Positions 36,306 through 46,007 of a DNA stretch of 64,000 nt are shown in pieces; position 1 is the stretch's first letter; each line of letters starts with the position of its first letter. The notes beneath the pieces were generated by a model. That model did not search any database and was not told where the DNA came from. It worked only from the letters and a program-made list of their open reading frames with translations. The DNA is taken from contig NZ_BAGA01000091.1 of NCBI RefSeq assembly GCF_000308595.1, forward strand, positions 29,896-93,895, in the 5' to 3' direction. The DNA comes from Nocardia higoensis NBRC 100133 (GTDB lineage: Bacteria; Actinomycetota; Actinomycetes; Mycobacteriales; Mycobacteriaceae). The position numbers were made by a program, and so were the translations under genes.

Positions 36306-38585
36306 TCAGCTCGGTTTGCGCAGTGCCGCCAGGAACATGGCATCGGTGCCGTGCCGGTGCGGCCACAGCTGCGCGGAGGGACCGTCCCCGACATCGGTGA
36401 CGCCCGGCAGCAGCTCGCGGGTGTCGAGTTGCGCGGCGTCGGTGCGGCGGACGAAGTCGGCGACCACCGACACCGTCTCCGACAGGTGCGGCGAGCACGT
36501 CGAGTACACGACCACCCCACCGGGACGAAGCAATTCCCAGGCGGCGGTCAACAATTCCCGTTGCAGCCGGACGAGATCGCGGACATCGTCGGGGCTGCGC
36601 CGCCAGCGCGCCTCCGGCCTGCGACGCAGTGCGCCGAGACCGGTGCAGGGGGCGTCGACCAGGATGCGGTCGTACCCCGGGGTCAGGCCGCTGTCACGGC
36701 CGTCGGCGACGTGCACGCGCACGGGCAGGTCCGCGGTGGACTTGCGGACGAGTTCGGCACGGTGCTCGGCGGGCTCGACGGCGTCGACTTCGAAGCCGTC
36801 GATCGCGGCCAGCGCGCCCAGCAACGCGGCCTTGCCACCGGGGCCGGCGCACAGGTCGAGCCAGCGACCACCGTCCGGACCGTCCAGCGGTGCGCGGGTC
36901 AGCGCGAGCGCCACCAGCTGGCTGCCTTCGTCCTGTACCGCGGCCATGCCTGCACGTACCGGCTCGAGCTGGGCGGGGTCGCCGCCGTCGAGGTACACCG
37001 CGTAGGGCGACCAGCGGCCTTCCTCGCCTCCGGTCACCAGCGCCAGTTCCTCAGCGGTGATGTCGCCGGGTCGCGCCACCAGGTGCACGATCGGGCGTTC
37101 GTCGTCGGCGGCCAGCAGGTCCGCCAGCTCGGTGGCACGGGCGCCGAGCGCGTCGGCGAACGCCTGGGCGATCCACACCGGGTGCGCGAACTCGAAGGCC
37201 AGCTTGCCGACCGGGTCCGCGGGCGCCAGTTCCTCGACCCACTCCTCCGCCGACCGCTGCGCCGCCTTGCGCAGCACCGCGTTCACGAAACCCGATTTGC
37301 CCATGCCGAACTCGGCCCGCGCCAGCCCGACCGAGGTGTCCACCGCCGCGTGCGCGCCGATCCTGGTGCGAAGCAATTGGTAGACGCCCAGCCGCAGCAC
37401 GTCCAGCAGCGGTCCGTCGATCTCCTCGATCGGCCTGCCCGCGCAGTGTGCGATCACCGCGTCCAACAGTCCCTGCGATCGGCAGGCGCCATAGGTCAGC
37501 TCGGTCGCCAACGCGGCGTCCCTGCCCTCGATCCTGCGTTCCCTGAGCAGCCCGGGCAGCACGAGATTGGCGTAGGCGTCACGCTCACGCACCGCGCGCA
37601 GCACCTCGAGCGCGACCTCGCGCGGTCCGTCGACACCGCTGCGGCTCGTGCGCCCGGCGTGCTTTCCACCGGACTTCGGGCCCGCCCCCTTCCTGCCCGA
37701 CTGCGCTGCGGAAGAGCGCGAATCACGTTGCGCGCCTTGCTGCCCCGCGTCGTCGCGCCGACCGGCAGCGCTGTGCCGTCCAGCGTCGCCGTGCCCGCCG
37801 GCGCCGCTGCCCTGACCCGCGCCGCTGCGCCGACCGGACTCGCCGTGCCGTTCCCCCTCACCCGGCCGACCGTGGGCGCGCCCGCGTTTTCCGCTGGGCT
37901 CGCCGGGCCCGCCGCGGTCCGCCGCACCCGACCGGTTCGGCTCCCACCCACGAGTGCCCGACCCGCCCCCTTCCGATCGACGGCCCTCGGCAGGCCTGCC
38001 GCCCCGGCCCGCCGGCCGGTCGTCCCACCGGCGTCCCTCACCGGCAGCGCCCCGAGCGGTCCGGCCCGGTTCCGGCGCGCGACCCGAATCGGATCGACGG
38101 CTCTCGGCGGGCTTGCCGCCGCGGGCCTCCCACCGACGGCCCTCGGACGAATCACCGCGCGCGGAACCGTGCCGATCACGACCGGCGTCGAACGAACCCC
38201 CGCGATCCCGGCGTTCACCCCGAGCGCCCACGGAGCTGCCGCCGGACCCGCGGGAATTCCCACCCGCCCGATCGTCGCCGTCGCCGGTCCGTCGTCGCGC
38301 GGCACGATCCTCGCCGCGCCCGCGTCCGGGTCCGGCGTCACGTGACTCCCGGGAACCCCCGGGCCGTCCGCCGCCGGAACCCGCTGCACGGCCGGTGCTT
38401 TCACCACGATCGCGGTAGCGCCGCTCCTCCGGATCCCCCTGCTCGGGGCGATTCGGGTTACGTCCTTCCTTGCGCGCCTCCTGGTCGCGCGCGGCCCGGC
38501 GAGCCCAGCCGCCGTCCACGTCGCGGTCGGCGATCTTCTTCCCGCGCGGATCGTCGCGATCGGGGCGTCCGTGTGCGGGGCTCAC
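36306..38585 (-). CDS. rsmB: 16S rRNA (cytosine-967-C5)-methyltransferase with long disordered N-terminal extension
   Basis: 759 residues, against about 430-460 for the family. Residues about 320-460 are the NusB-like RNA-binding domain ([34 protein letters not shown]) and the rest is the SAM domain: [11 protein letters not shown] (motif I), DAPCTGLG with Cys647 and YSTCSP with Cys697. The 50-residue spacing equals that of E. coli RsmB Cys325/Cys375. Residues 1 to about 318 are almost all Gly, Arg, Ser, Asp, Glu and Ala, with many GR/RGG and GE/RS clusters. GTG 38585 forms a GTGA overlap with the fmt stop, so the extension is in a coupled frame. It may tether the enzyme to ribosomes or condensates; that is conjecture. 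Confidence 0.92.
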   Translation of the reverse strand: MSPAHGRPDRDDPRGKKIADRDVDGGWARRAARDQEARKEGRNPNRPEQGDPEERRYRDRGESTGRAAGSGGGRPGGSRESRDAGPGRGRGEDRAARRRTGDGDDRAGGNSRGSGGSSVGARGERRDRGGSFDAGRDRHGSARGDSSEGRRWEARGGKPAESRRSDSGRAPEPGRTARGAAGEGRRWDDRPAGRGGRPAEGRRSEGGGSGTRGWEPNRSGAADRGGPGEPSGKRGRAHGRPGEGERHGESGRRSGAGQGSGAGGHGDAGRHSAAGRRDDAGQQGAQRDSRSSAAQSGRKGAGPKSGGKHAGRTSRSGVDGPREVALEVLRAVRERDAYANLVLPGLLRERRIEGRDAALATELTYGACRSQGLLDAVIAHCAGRPIEEIDGPLLDVLRLGVYQLLRTRIGAHAAVDTSVGLARAEFGMGKSGFVNAVLRKAAQRSAEEWVEELAPADPVGKLAFEFAHPVWIAQAFADALGARATELADLLAADDERPIVHLVARPGDITAEELALVTGGEEGRWSPYAVYLDGGDPAQLEPVRAGMAAVQDEGSQLVALALTRAPLDGPDGGRWLDLCAGPGGKAALLGALAAIDGFEVDAVEPAEHRAELVRKSTADLPVRVHVADGRDSGLTPGYDRILVDAPCTGLGALRRRPEARWRRSPDDVRDLVRLQRELLTAAWELLRPGGVVVYSTCSPHLSETVSVVADFVRRTDAAQLDTRELLPGVTDVGDGPSAQLWPHRHGTDAMFLAALRKPS

Positions 38586-39505
38586 TCGACCACCGCGCCC
38601 GGCTCGAGGCGCGCGCCGCGGGCCCAGTCGAGGGCGGGCATCATCTTCTTGCCCGGCGGCTGCACCGTGCCCAGCCGCAGAGCGGTGGTGGCCGTGCCGA
38701 CGAACACGCCGGACTTGCGCACTTCGATGACCCGTTCGGGCAGCTCCTCCTGCACCATCTCCACCGGCCCGAGCTTGATCCGGTGGCCGGCGACCAGGGT
38801 CCACGCGCCGGGAGCGGGCGTGACCGAACGAATCCTGCGGTCGATGGCGAGCGCGGGCTGATCCCAGCGCACGCGCGCGTCCTCGGACGTCACCTTTGGC
38901 GCGTAGGACAGGCCTTCGGCCGGCTGCGGCACGGCGTGCAACGTCGCGTCCTCGATGCCGTCCATGGTGGTCTCGAGCAGGTGCGCGCCGGTTTCGGCGA
39001 GCCTGCCGAGCAGGTCGCCCGCTGTGTCGCTCGCGTCGATCTTCTCGGTGATCACGCCGTAGACCGGTCCGCTGTCGAGGCCCTTCTCGATCTGGAAGGT
39101 ACTCGCTCCGGTGATCTCGTCACCGGCGTTGATCGCGGCCTGTACGGGCGCCGCCCCGCGCCAGGCAGGCAGCAGGGAGAAATGCAGATTGACCCAGCCG
39201 TAGCGCGGAATGTCCAGGGCGGCCTGTGGCAAGAGCGCACCGTAGGCGACCACCGGACAGCAGTCGGGCGCCAGTTCCGTGAGGCTGTCCAGGAATTCGG
39301 GATCCGAGGGCTTGGCGGGGGTGAGCACCGGGATGCCGTGTTCGTCGGCGAGCGCGCCGATCGGCGACCTGGTCACCTTGCGACCGCGGCCTGCGACGGC
39401 GTCGGGACGGGTCACCACGGCGACCACCTCGTGTCGGGGCGAGGCGATCAGCCTGCGCAGCGACGGGACAGCCGGATCGGGCGTGCCCGCGAAGACCAGG
39501 CGCAT
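38582..39505 (-). CDS. fmt: Methionyl-tRNA formyltransferase
   Basis: Formylates initiator Met-tRNA using 10-formyltetrahydrofolate (307 aa). Signatures: [16 protein letters not shown] at the start, the catalytic region [18 protein letters not shown] with conserved Asn/His, and the Asp in [14 protein letters not shown]. The C-terminal OB-like domain includes [13 protein letters not shown] [19 protein letters not shown] 39505 overlaps the def stop by one base (TGATG), and its own stop overlaps rsmB. Confidence 0.96.
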   Translation of the reverse strand: MRLVFAGTPDPAVPSLRRLIASPRHEVVAVVTRPDAVAGRGRKVTRSPIGALADEHGIPVLTPAKPSDPEFLDSLTELAPDCCPVVAYGALLPQAALDIPRYGWVNLHFSLLPAWRGAAPVQAAINAGDEITGASTFQIEKGLDSGPVYGVITEKIDASDTAGDLLGRLAETGAHLLETTMDGIEDATLHAVPQPAEGLSYAPKVTSEDARVRWDQPALAIDRRIRSVTPAPGAWTLVAGHRIKLGPVEMVQEELPERVIEVRKSGVFVGTATTALRLGTVQPPGKKMMPALDWARGARLEPGAVVE

Positions 39506-40062
39506 CAGCGGGTCCGCCCGAACGGTCCGGCCTGCCCGGCACCGTGGCTGTCGCGCACGGTGATTCCTGCCTCGAACCAATCGGATTCGCGGATCGCGCG
39601 CATCGCTTCCTTTCGTGCGGCGGGGTCGAGCCGGTCGATGAACAGCACCCCGTCGAGATGGTCGGTTTCGTGCTGGACGCAGCGGGCGAGCAGCTCCTCG
39701 GCGTCGAAAGCGACGGGCTCGCCGTGGTAGTCGACACCGGACACCCGGACCCGCAGCGCGCGACGGGTGTCGTAGCGCAGGCCGGGAATCGACAGGCAGC
39801 CCTCGGGGCCGACCTGTTCTTCGTCGCCGATCACCGTATAGGTCGGGTTGACCAGATGCCCCGACGCGTCGCCGGTATCGTAGACGAACACGCGCAGGCC
39901 GACGCCGATCTGTGGTGCGGCCATTCCGACGCCGCCGTCGTCGTGCATGGTGTCGACGAGGTCGGTGACGAGCCTGCGCAACTCCCGATCGAACTCGGTG
40001 ACCTCCGACGCACGCGCGCGCAGGATGGGATCGCCGAACAGGCGAACGGGCTGGATGGTCAC
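39505..40062 (-). CDS. def: Peptide deformylase
   Basis: Metal hydrolase removing the N-formyl group from nascent proteins (185 aa). Motif I is GVGMAAPQ (44-51), motif II EGCLS (87-91) with metal Cys89, and motif III HETDH (131-135) with two His ligands and the catalytic Glu132. It is the first gene of def-fmt-rsmB; TGATG and GTGA junctions couple the three, uniting formylation, deformylation and rRNA methylation. Confidence 0.96.
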   Translation of the reverse strand: MTIQPVRLFGDPILRARASEVTEFDRELRRLVTDLVDTMHDDGGVGMAAPQIGVGLRVFVYDTGDASGHLVNPTYTVIGDEEQVGPEGCLSIPGLRYDTRRALRVRVSGVDYHGEPVAFDAEELLARCVQHETDHLDGVLFIDRLDPAARKEAMRAIRESDWFEAGITVRDSHGAGQAGPFGRTR

Positions 40063-40147
40063 AATAGCTCCCGGCAGAACGACGGATACGGTCGATTCAT
40101 TCTAGTGACCGGTGCCGAGCGCCCCCGGGGCGCGTGAGCCGACGGGC

Positions 40148-41146
40148 TCAGGAGTTGCCCGCGATGATCACTTCCGGAATGCCGGTGCCCAGCGCGACCG
40201 GCACGCAGACCGGTTCGGGCGCGTGGCCGGGATCGAGCACGGTGAGCAACAGATCCCGCACATACGGGTCGTAGACCATGTGGAAGTGACCGGTGAGGTT
40301 CTGTGGGCAGAGGTCCTGCAGAACGATATTGCGCGCGCCCTCGCCACGCAGCGCGATGTTGTCGAACGGCTGGATCATCTCGTCGACGCGGCTGCCGATG
40401 GTCACGTACTCGACTCCGGGCACCGTGTCACCGCCCTCGTTCAGCGCGAGCATGGTCGGCGATCCCTGCGCCTGCTGCACCGCGGCCAGCGAGGTGACCA
40501 TGGCGAAGGCGTCGAGCGCGCCGGGCACCGCCTGCGCGATGGGCACCAGTCCGTACATCACACCGCCGTAGGTGGGCGAGGCCAGCCCGACCCAGCGCCC
40601 GACCTTCGCGGCCCCGCCCAGTTTGTTGACGTAGTAGCGGGTCACATTGGCGCCCTGGGAGAAGCCGACGAGATCTACCTGTTGCGCGCCGGTTTCGGCG
40701 AGGACACGATCGACGAACTCGCCGACCTGATGGGCGCTGGCCCGAAGATCCTCGGTGCCGTAGGTATCGGCTCCCGGGGCGCCGCCGTAGTTCGGGGCGA
40801 AGACGCAGAATCCGGCGGCCGCCAGTCCGGGTCCGATCGCCGACCAGTCGGAGTAGGCGGAGGAGTCGGTGCCGTGCGCGAGCACCACCGGCCTGGGGTG
40901 CGCGGCGTCGGGTCGGCAGCCGAAATCGTTGGTACCCGAAGGGGTTACGCTCCCATGCTGCTTCTGATATATGGCTGCGCCGAGATGATCGGACTGGACC
41001 GGGCCCGGGTGAACCGGAACTTCGGCAGGCTCGCCTGATGCGGCAGCCGTGGCGATGAAGACCGCCACGGCTGTGAAAAGGCCGACTGCCGTGGCGCGCA
41101 CTGCTTGTGGCACTCCCCGGCCCGACCCATGGACCAGTTGTTGCAT
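40148..41146 (-). CDS. Secreted lipase/esterase
   Basis: About 332 residues with an N-terminal export signal (hydrophobic AVGLFTAVAVFIATAAASG). It resembles class 2 (EstA-like) triacylglycerol lipases: the oxyanion string VVLAHGTDSSAYSDW, the nucleophile elbow VGFSQGA, and a C-terminal His in LTGHFHMVYDP. A Cys in FGCRPDA and one in FCVFAPNYGG could form a disulfide. ATG 41146 (MQQLVHG) is favoured; 41182 is possible. It probably hydrolyses esters or lipids outside the cell. It lies between def and a PadR gene, with no clear operon link. Confidence 0.85.
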   Translation of the reverse strand: MQQLVHGSGRGVPQAVRATAVGLFTAVAVFIATAAASGEPAEVPVHPGPVQSDHLGAAIYQKQHGSVTPSGTNDFGCRPDAAHPRPVVLAHGTDSSAYSDWSAIGPGLAAAGFCVFAPNYGGAPGADTYGTEDLRASAHQVGEFVDRVLAETGAQQVDLVGFSQGANVTRYYVNKLGGAAKVGRWVGLASPTYGGVMYGLVPIAQAVPGALDAFAMVTSLAAVQQAQGSPTMLALNEGGDTVPGVEYVTIGSRVDEMIQPFDNIALRGEGARNIVLQDLCPQNLTGHFHMVYDPYVRDLLLTVLDPGHAPEPVCVPVALGTGIPEVIIAGNS

Positions 41147-41205
41147 ATCCCAATGATCCCCCGAATGCGTTGCCCCACGCATTTCGAAGAGGTATCAGCA
41201 ACGTC

Positions 41206-41844
41206 TCACGATTGGGGGTTGTCGTCCTCGGCGAGGATGCGGTAGAGCGACTTCCGCGCTTCGTTGAGCACGTCGGCGGCCTTGGCCGCCTGTTCCGGGG
41301 TGCCGACCGCGGCGACCTGGGCGACAGCGCCCATCAGCTGACCGACCAGCGCGCGCAGGTCGATCGCCTGGGCGCCCACGTCGCTCTTCACATCTGCCCA
41401 CGGGTCGCCCAGTTCGTCCTTGTGCTCGGCGACGTAGGCGGCGCCTTCCTCGGTCAGCTCGGCGGTCTTGCGGCCGGCGACCTTGTCGATGATCACCAGG
41501 CCCTCGTCCTCGAGCTGGGAGAGCGCGGGGTAGATCGAACCGGGGCTGGGACGCCAGATGTCGTCGCTGCGCTCCCGGATCTGCTGAATGAGCTCGTAGC
41601 CGTGCATGGGCCGCTCGGTGAGCAGCAACAGGACGGCCGCGCGGACGTCGCCGCGCCGGCCGCGTCCGCCCCGACCCCGGCCGCGTCCGACGTGTGGACC
41701 GAAACCGGGACCGAAGCCGGGACCCGTCCCGAAGTCGGGACCGAAGCCGTGCCGGGGTCCACGCCGGTGGGCGCGTCGATCGAACTCCCTCGGACCCCGA
41801 CGGGATCCGTGCGGGTGACGGTGGTTCTCGTGGATGTTCTCCAT
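41206..41844 (-). CDS. PadR-family transcriptional regulator with Gly/His/Arg-rich N-terminus
   Basis: 212 residues. The PadR winged helix occupies about 65-140: RAAVLLLLTERPMHGYELIQQI, PSPGSIYPALSQLEDEGLV and GRKTAELTEEGAAYV. A C-terminal helical region (about 150-205) should mediate dimerisation. The first 62 residues are low-complexity: a His-rich start (NIHENHRHPHGSRRG), then Phe-Gly-Pro and Arg-Gly repeats. ATG 41844 has an ideal GAGGAGG site. A palindrome 35 bp upstream (41879-41899) suggests autoregulation. No target transporter lies beside it. Confidence 0.9.
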   Translation of the reverse strand: MENIHENHRHPHGSRRGPREFDRRAHRRGPRHGFGPDFGTGPGFGPGFGPHVGRGRGRGGRGRRGDVRAAVLLLLTERPMHGYELIQQIRERSDDIWRPSPGSIYPALSQLEDEGLVIIDKVAGRKTAELTEEGAAYVAEHKDELGDPWADVKSDVGAQAIDLRALVGQLMGAVAQVAAVGTPEQAAKAADVLNEARKSLYRILAEDDNPQS

Positions 41845-41878
41845 GTTTTCAGCCTCCTCGGGCTTATCGTTTCTTACG

Positions 41879-41899
41879 TTGTCGACGATATATCGACAA
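41879..41899. promoter_or_regulatory. Probable PadR operator
   Basis: TTGTCGA (41879-41885) and TCGACAA (41893-41899) are perfect 7-bp arms around CGATATA; the overlapping CGATATATCG is also palindromic. It lies 35 bp upstream of the PadR start, in an AT-rich patch that could include the -10. The pattern resembles known PadR sites with TATCGA cores. Confidence 0.6.
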
Positions 41900-42228
41900 T
41901 GCATCCAAGGCAAGGGGTTTGTGATGGTGTTCCACGACTCACCGGCCCGAATCCCGAGGAGATCAGCGGCGAACAGGGAGTCGACCGCGTCGAAGGCGTG
42001 CGGCATGTCCTCCGAGCCGTCCTCGATGAGGGGCAGGCACAACCCGACTCGCCGACATCGACAGCATCGTCCGGAGCCGGACGCCTCGGTGCGATGGCGG
42101 CGGTACATCGCCGCGGGTCGGGAACGGCAGGCCGGCGATCGGAGCCGGACCGTCAGGACCTTCCGCGAGGGCGTGCCGCCCGGGCGTCGGGGGTGGCCGG
42201 CGAAGGGGCGGGATCGAGTTCGGCGATG

Positions 42229-42250
42229 GCGCATCCGGCTTCGGGTGCGC
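42229..42250 (-). terminator. Hairpin downstream of priA
   Basis: GCGCATCC (42229-42236) pairs with GGGTGCGC (42243-42250), one wobble, around a GGCTTC loop, 56 bp past the priA stop. No U-tract follows. Confidence 0.4.
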
Positions 42251-42306
42251 CGGCCGATCGGCGATCGGCTGGGAAGAGCCCCCTGCGACCGACCGAGGCG
42301 GGTCGA

Positions 42307-44535
42307 TCAGCCGATGTCGACGGGATCGATCTGGACCCGCAGTGGCGCGTCCGATCGATGTGTACTGCGCACCGCCTGCGCCGCAACGAGCGCCCGAGCC
42401 AACGCACCGCCACCCCGGCGATCGACCCTCAGCAGGATTCGCTCGACCTCGGCCTCGGAATCGCCGGAGAACGGTGTCCGAGCCCCCGGCGGCAACGGCA
42501 CCGGCCCCAGCACCTCGACCCCGGCGGGCAGGGTCGCGGCGGCGAGCAACTCGGCGATGGCCTCGGACGCGCCGTCGACCGCGGCCAGGCGCACCGCGGG
42601 CGGGAATCCCACCTCGGTTCGTGCGTCCACCTCGGACCTGGCGTGCCCGATCGGGTCCCAGCGCACCAGTGCCTGCACCGTCGGCAGTGCCGGTTCGGCC
42701 ATGACAAGCACCTGTCCGTGCGCACGCACCAGGGCGGCGGCGTTCAACCAGCGGCGCAGTGCGTCCTCGGCGGCCCGCAGGTCCGCGCGGCCGAGCAGTG
42801 CCCACCCGTCCAGCAGCAGCGCGACTCCGTAACCGCCGCGCACCACCGGCTCCGCGCCGACCGTCGCCACCACCACCTGCGGGCCGGGCTCGACCGTGTC
42901 CAGCATCGCCCCTGCGCTGGACCCGCGGATCGGCACACCGGGAAAGGCCCGGCCGAGCTCTTCGGCGGTCCGCGTCGCGCCGATGACCACGGCCCGCAAC
43001 GCCCGCGCGGCACAGACCGGGCAACGATAGGCGGTCTCGGAGATGCCGCACCAGCGGCAGGCCGGACTGTGCGCCACGCCGCCCGGCCCGCCTTCGGGGA
43101 GGGCGAGCGGACCGTTGCAGCGCCTGCACCGCGCCGGAGTGCGGCATTTTCCGCAGGCCAGCGCGGGCACGTAGCCGCGCCTCGGCACCTGCACCAGCAC
43201 CGCCGCCCCCTCTTTCAGCGCCGCGCGGGCAGCGGCGAAGGCCGCACCGGGAATCCGGACCGCACGGGCGATCGGATCACGCTCGAGCGCGATATCGCTG
43301 TCGCCCGGCGCGCTGATCCGCGGCGCGGCCTTGCGCAGCACCGCGCGATCCGCGATCAAGTCGTGCGCCCACCCGCTGTCGACGGCGGCCTGTATCTCGG
43401 CTGTGCGCGCGAAGCCCGCGGCCACGAAGGCCGCACCCGTCTCGTGCGCGCGCAGCATCGCCACCTCCCGCGCGTGCGGGTAGGGCGCTCGCGGCTCGGC
43501 GTAGGTGTCGTCCCCGTCGTCCCAGATCGCCAGCAAGCCGAGATCGGCGACCGGCGCGAACACCGCACTGCGGGTACCGACCACCAGTCGCGCCTGCCCG
43601 CGCAACGCCGACAGCCAGCGCCGATATCGCGCGGCGGGCCCCAGCCCCGCCGACAGGCCGACCGCCCGGTCCCCCACCAGCGCTTCGCATTCCACGAGCA
43701 CTCGATCGAGATCGCGCTGATCCGGGACCATGACGATCGCCCCGCGGCCCGCCAGCACCACCGTCGCCGCGAGCTCGGCGAGCCTGCGCGCCCAGTCCTC
43801 CCCCGGCAATGCCTGCCACGCGGCCCGCACGCCCCTGCCATCGGCCAGCGCACCGACGAAGGATTCCCCGTGCACATAGCGCGCCCAGGGGGCGCGATCC
43901 ACCGCCCGCGACGCCGGCGGAGCGGACCCGCCACCTTCCGCTTCCGCCGGCGATCCCGATTCCGAGTTCGCCTCGACTGCACCGTCTTTCGCGGCCGGAT
44001 CCGAGGTCGATCCCGGCACCGGCGCCGAATCCGCTTCCTGCCCGGCCTTTTCTGGAGCAGAATCGGTGTCCTTCGCCTTCTTCGTCCCGCCGGTCTCCGT
44101 GCGCGCGTGCCGGGGCGGGACGGCCAGGCGCAGGACATCCGCGCGGGTGCCCGCGTACCGGGCCGCGACAGCGGTTGCCAGACGCAGGATTTCGGGCGTG
44201 AGCACCTGTTCGCCGGAGACGACGCGCTCCAGCGCGATCAGTTTGCCCGTGTGCTCACTGCGCTCCAGTCGTTCGAGTAGGTAGCCGTCGACCAGACGGC
44301 CCGCGAAGCGAACGCGCACCCGCACTCCCGGGCGCGCGAGTTCGTCGAACTCGGCGGGGACCAGATAGTCGAAATCGCGGTCCAAGTGCGCGGGCGTGAG
44401 CAGCGGCAGCACCCGCGCGATCGGCAGGGTTGCGGCCGGACTTCTCGGCTTCGCCCGGCGGGCCGCAGACGCAGCCGCCCCCGCGGACTTCTCGTCCGCG
44501 GGGGCAGCTGGTTCACCGGCGGTGGGTCGGCTCAC
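42307..44535 (-). CDS. priA: PriA-like primosomal protein, probably without helicase activity
   Basis: 742 residues. The 3'-DNA-binding domain (about 40-150: ARVLPLLTPAHLDRDFDYLVP, VRVRFAGRLVDGYLLERLE) and the zinc-binding Cys cluster (CGKCRTPARCRRCNGPL, CRWCGISETAYRCPVCAAR) are clear. The helicase half is degenerate: no Walker A Lys is visible and the DEAH-like box reads IWDDGDD. This is the known state of actinobacterial PriA, for which helicase activity is doubted. An acidic, Ser/Ala-rich insert lies at about 145-205. It presumably helps restart stalled forks. It lies 15 bp downstream of metK on the same strand. Confidence 0.9.
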   Translation of the reverse strand: MSRPTAGEPAAPADEKSAGAAASAARRAKPRSPAATLPIARVLPLLTPAHLDRDFDYLVPAEFDELARPGVRVRVRFAGRLVDGYLLERLERSEHTGKLIALERVVSGEQVLTPEILRLATAVAARYAGTRADVLRLAVPPRHARTETGGTKKAKDTDSAPEKAGQEADSAPVPGSTSDPAAKDGAVEANSESGSPAEAEGGGSAPPASRAVDRAPWARYVHGESFVGALADGRGVRAAWQALPGEDWARRLAELAATVVLAGRGAIVMVPDQRDLDRVLVECEALVGDRAVGLSAGLGPAARYRRWLSALRGQARLVVGTRSAVFAPVADLGLLAIWDDGDDTYAEPRAPYPHAREVAMLRAHETGAAFVAAGFARTAEIQAAVDSGWAHDLIADRAVLRKAAPRISAPGDSDIALERDPIARAVRIPGAAFAAARAALKEGAAVLVQVPRRGYVPALACGKCRTPARCRRCNGPLALPEGGPGGVAHSPACRWCGISETAYRCPVCAARALRAVVIGATRTAEELGRAFPGVPIRGSSAGAMLDTVEPGPQVVVATVGAEPVVRGGYGVALLLDGWALLGRADLRAAEDALRRWLNAAALVRAHGQVLVMAEPALPTVQALVRWDPIGHARSEVDARTEVGFPPAVRLAAVDGASEAIAELLAAATLPAGVEVLGPVPLPPGARTPFSGDSEAEVERILLRVDRRGGGALARALVAAQAVRSTHRSDAPLRVQIDPVDIG

Positions 44536-44550
44536 GCGGACCCGGACGAC

Positions 44551-45762
44551 CTAGAGACCGACAGCCGCGCGCAGCTTGTCGGCGCGGTCGGTGTGCTCCC
44601 AAGGCAGGTCGACATCGGTACGGCCGAAGTGTCCGTAGGCCGCGGTCGGCGCGTAGATCGGGCGCAGCAGGTCCAGATCGCGGATGATCGCGCCCGGACG
44701 CAGGTCGAACACCTCGGTGATGGCGGTCGAGATGCGCGCCGGATCGACCTTCTCGGTGCCGAAGGTCTCCACGAACAGGCCGACCGGGGCAGCCTTGCCG
44801 ATGGCGTAGGCGACCTGCACCTCGACGCGCTCGGCCAGATCGGCCGCGACCACGTTCTTGGCGACCCAGCGCATGGCGTAGGCGGCGGACCGGTCCACCT
44901 TCGACGGGTCCTTCCCGGAGAAGGCACCGCCGCCGTGGCGGGCCATGCCGCCGTAGGTGTCGACGATGATCTTGCGGCCGGTCAGGCCCGCGTCACCCAT
45001 CGGTCCGCCGAGGACGAACTTGCCGGTCGGGTTGACCAGCAGCCGGATGTCGGAGACGTCCAGGGTGGGCAGGTCCAGGTCGGCGAGCACCGCGTCGAGG
45101 ACCTTCTCCCGGATATCCGGGGCGAGCAGGTTGTCCAAGTCGATGTCGGCGGCGTGCTGGGTCGAGACGACGACGGTGTCCAGCCGGACCGGGCGGGCGC
45201 CGTCGTACTCGATGGTGACCTGGGTCTTGCCGTCTGGACGCAGGTAGGGCAGCACGCCGGTCTTGCGGACCTCGGTGAGCTTGCGCGAAAGGCGGTGCGC
45301 CAGCGCGATCGGCAGCGGCATCAGCTCGGGCGTGTCGCGGGTGGCGTAGCCGAACATCAGGCCCTGGTCGCCGGCGCCCTGCTTGGCGATCTCGTCGTCG
45401 GTGCCGCCGACACGCGCCTCGTGCGAGGTGTCCACGCCCTGGGCGATGTCGGGCGACTGCGCGCCGATCGCGATGTTGACACCGCAGGAATTGCCGTCGA
45501 AGCCCTTGGCCGAGGAGTCGTAGCCGATGTCGAGGACCTTCTCGCGGACGATGCGCGGGATGTCGGCATAGGCCGAGGTCGTGACCTCACCTGCCACATG
45601 CACCTGGCCGGTGGTCACGAGGGTTTCGACCGCGACCCGGCTGTGCGGATCCTCGGCGAGCAACGCGTCGAGGATGGAATCGCTGATCGCGTCACAGATC
45701 TTGTCCGGATGACCCTCGGTCACGGACTCACTGGTGAATAGGCGGCTGCCAGTCGTGCGCAC
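44551..45762 (-). CDS. metK: S-adenosylmethionine synthetase
   Basis: Makes SAM from methionine and ATP (403 aa). Signatures: [20 protein letters not shown] with the ATP-site His, [12 protein letters not shown], and [22 protein letters not shown] 45762 has GGGAGAGGG just upstream; the longer frame adds an unconserved leader. The 245-bp upstream interval shows no SAM-riboswitch consensus that I recognise. It lies between coaBC and priA as in mycobacteria. Confidence 0.96.
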   Translation of the reverse strand: MRTTGSRLFTSESVTEGHPDKICDAISDSILDALLAEDPHSRVAVETLVTTGQVHVAGEVTTSAYADIPRIVREKVLDIGYDSSAKGFDGNSCGVNIAIGAQSPDIAQGVDTSHEARVGGTDDEIAKQGAGDQGLMFGYATRDTPELMPLPIALAHRLSRKLTEVRKTGVLPYLRPDGKTQVTIEYDGARPVRLDTVVVSTQHAADIDLDNLLAPDIREKVLDAVLADLDLPTLDVSDIRLLVNPTGKFVLGGPMGDAGLTGRKIIVDTYGGMARHGGGAFSGKDPSKVDRSAAYAMRWVAKNVVAADLAERVEVQVAYAIGKAAPVGLFVETFGTEKVDPARISTAITEVFDLRPGAIIRDLDLLRPIYAPTAAYGHFGRTDVDLPWEHTDRADKLRAAVGL

Positions 45763-46007
45763 AGTTATTCCCTCTCCCTGACGGGTTAGTCGTATCGAAT
45801 CGCGACAGCGACAGTACGTCACGTCACTGCCGAGTGGCCGTTCCCCTGCAGACTATTCCAGATCCTGGACCTCGGTGGTCACGGTAACGCCGGGTTCGCC
45901 GACTATTCGTCTACCCGCGAACATCAGGGCCGACACCTCGCAATCGCTGCGGCGACGAGCGGCCGAACCCGCACCGGGCACAAGATCTTTCGCTGTGCGG
46001 CGGCGGC

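Larger units (their letters stand above)
41845..42306. other. Gene-free interval (462 bp) between padR and priA
   Basis: Contains the padR ribosome-binding site and operator (41879-41899) on one side and a probable priA terminator hairpin (42229-42250) on the other. The reading frame of padR stays open to 42234 but the added sequence looks random and would run through the operator. No RNA gene or other repeat seen. Confidence 0.5.

Noticed and set aside
41845..42234. Upstream extension of the PadR frame to 42234
   Set aside because: It would run through an ideal ribosome-binding site and the operator palindrome, and its translation looks random.
45763..46007. SAM riboswitch upstream of metK
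   Set aside because: No SAM-I or SAM-IV core motif recognised in the 245-bp interval.
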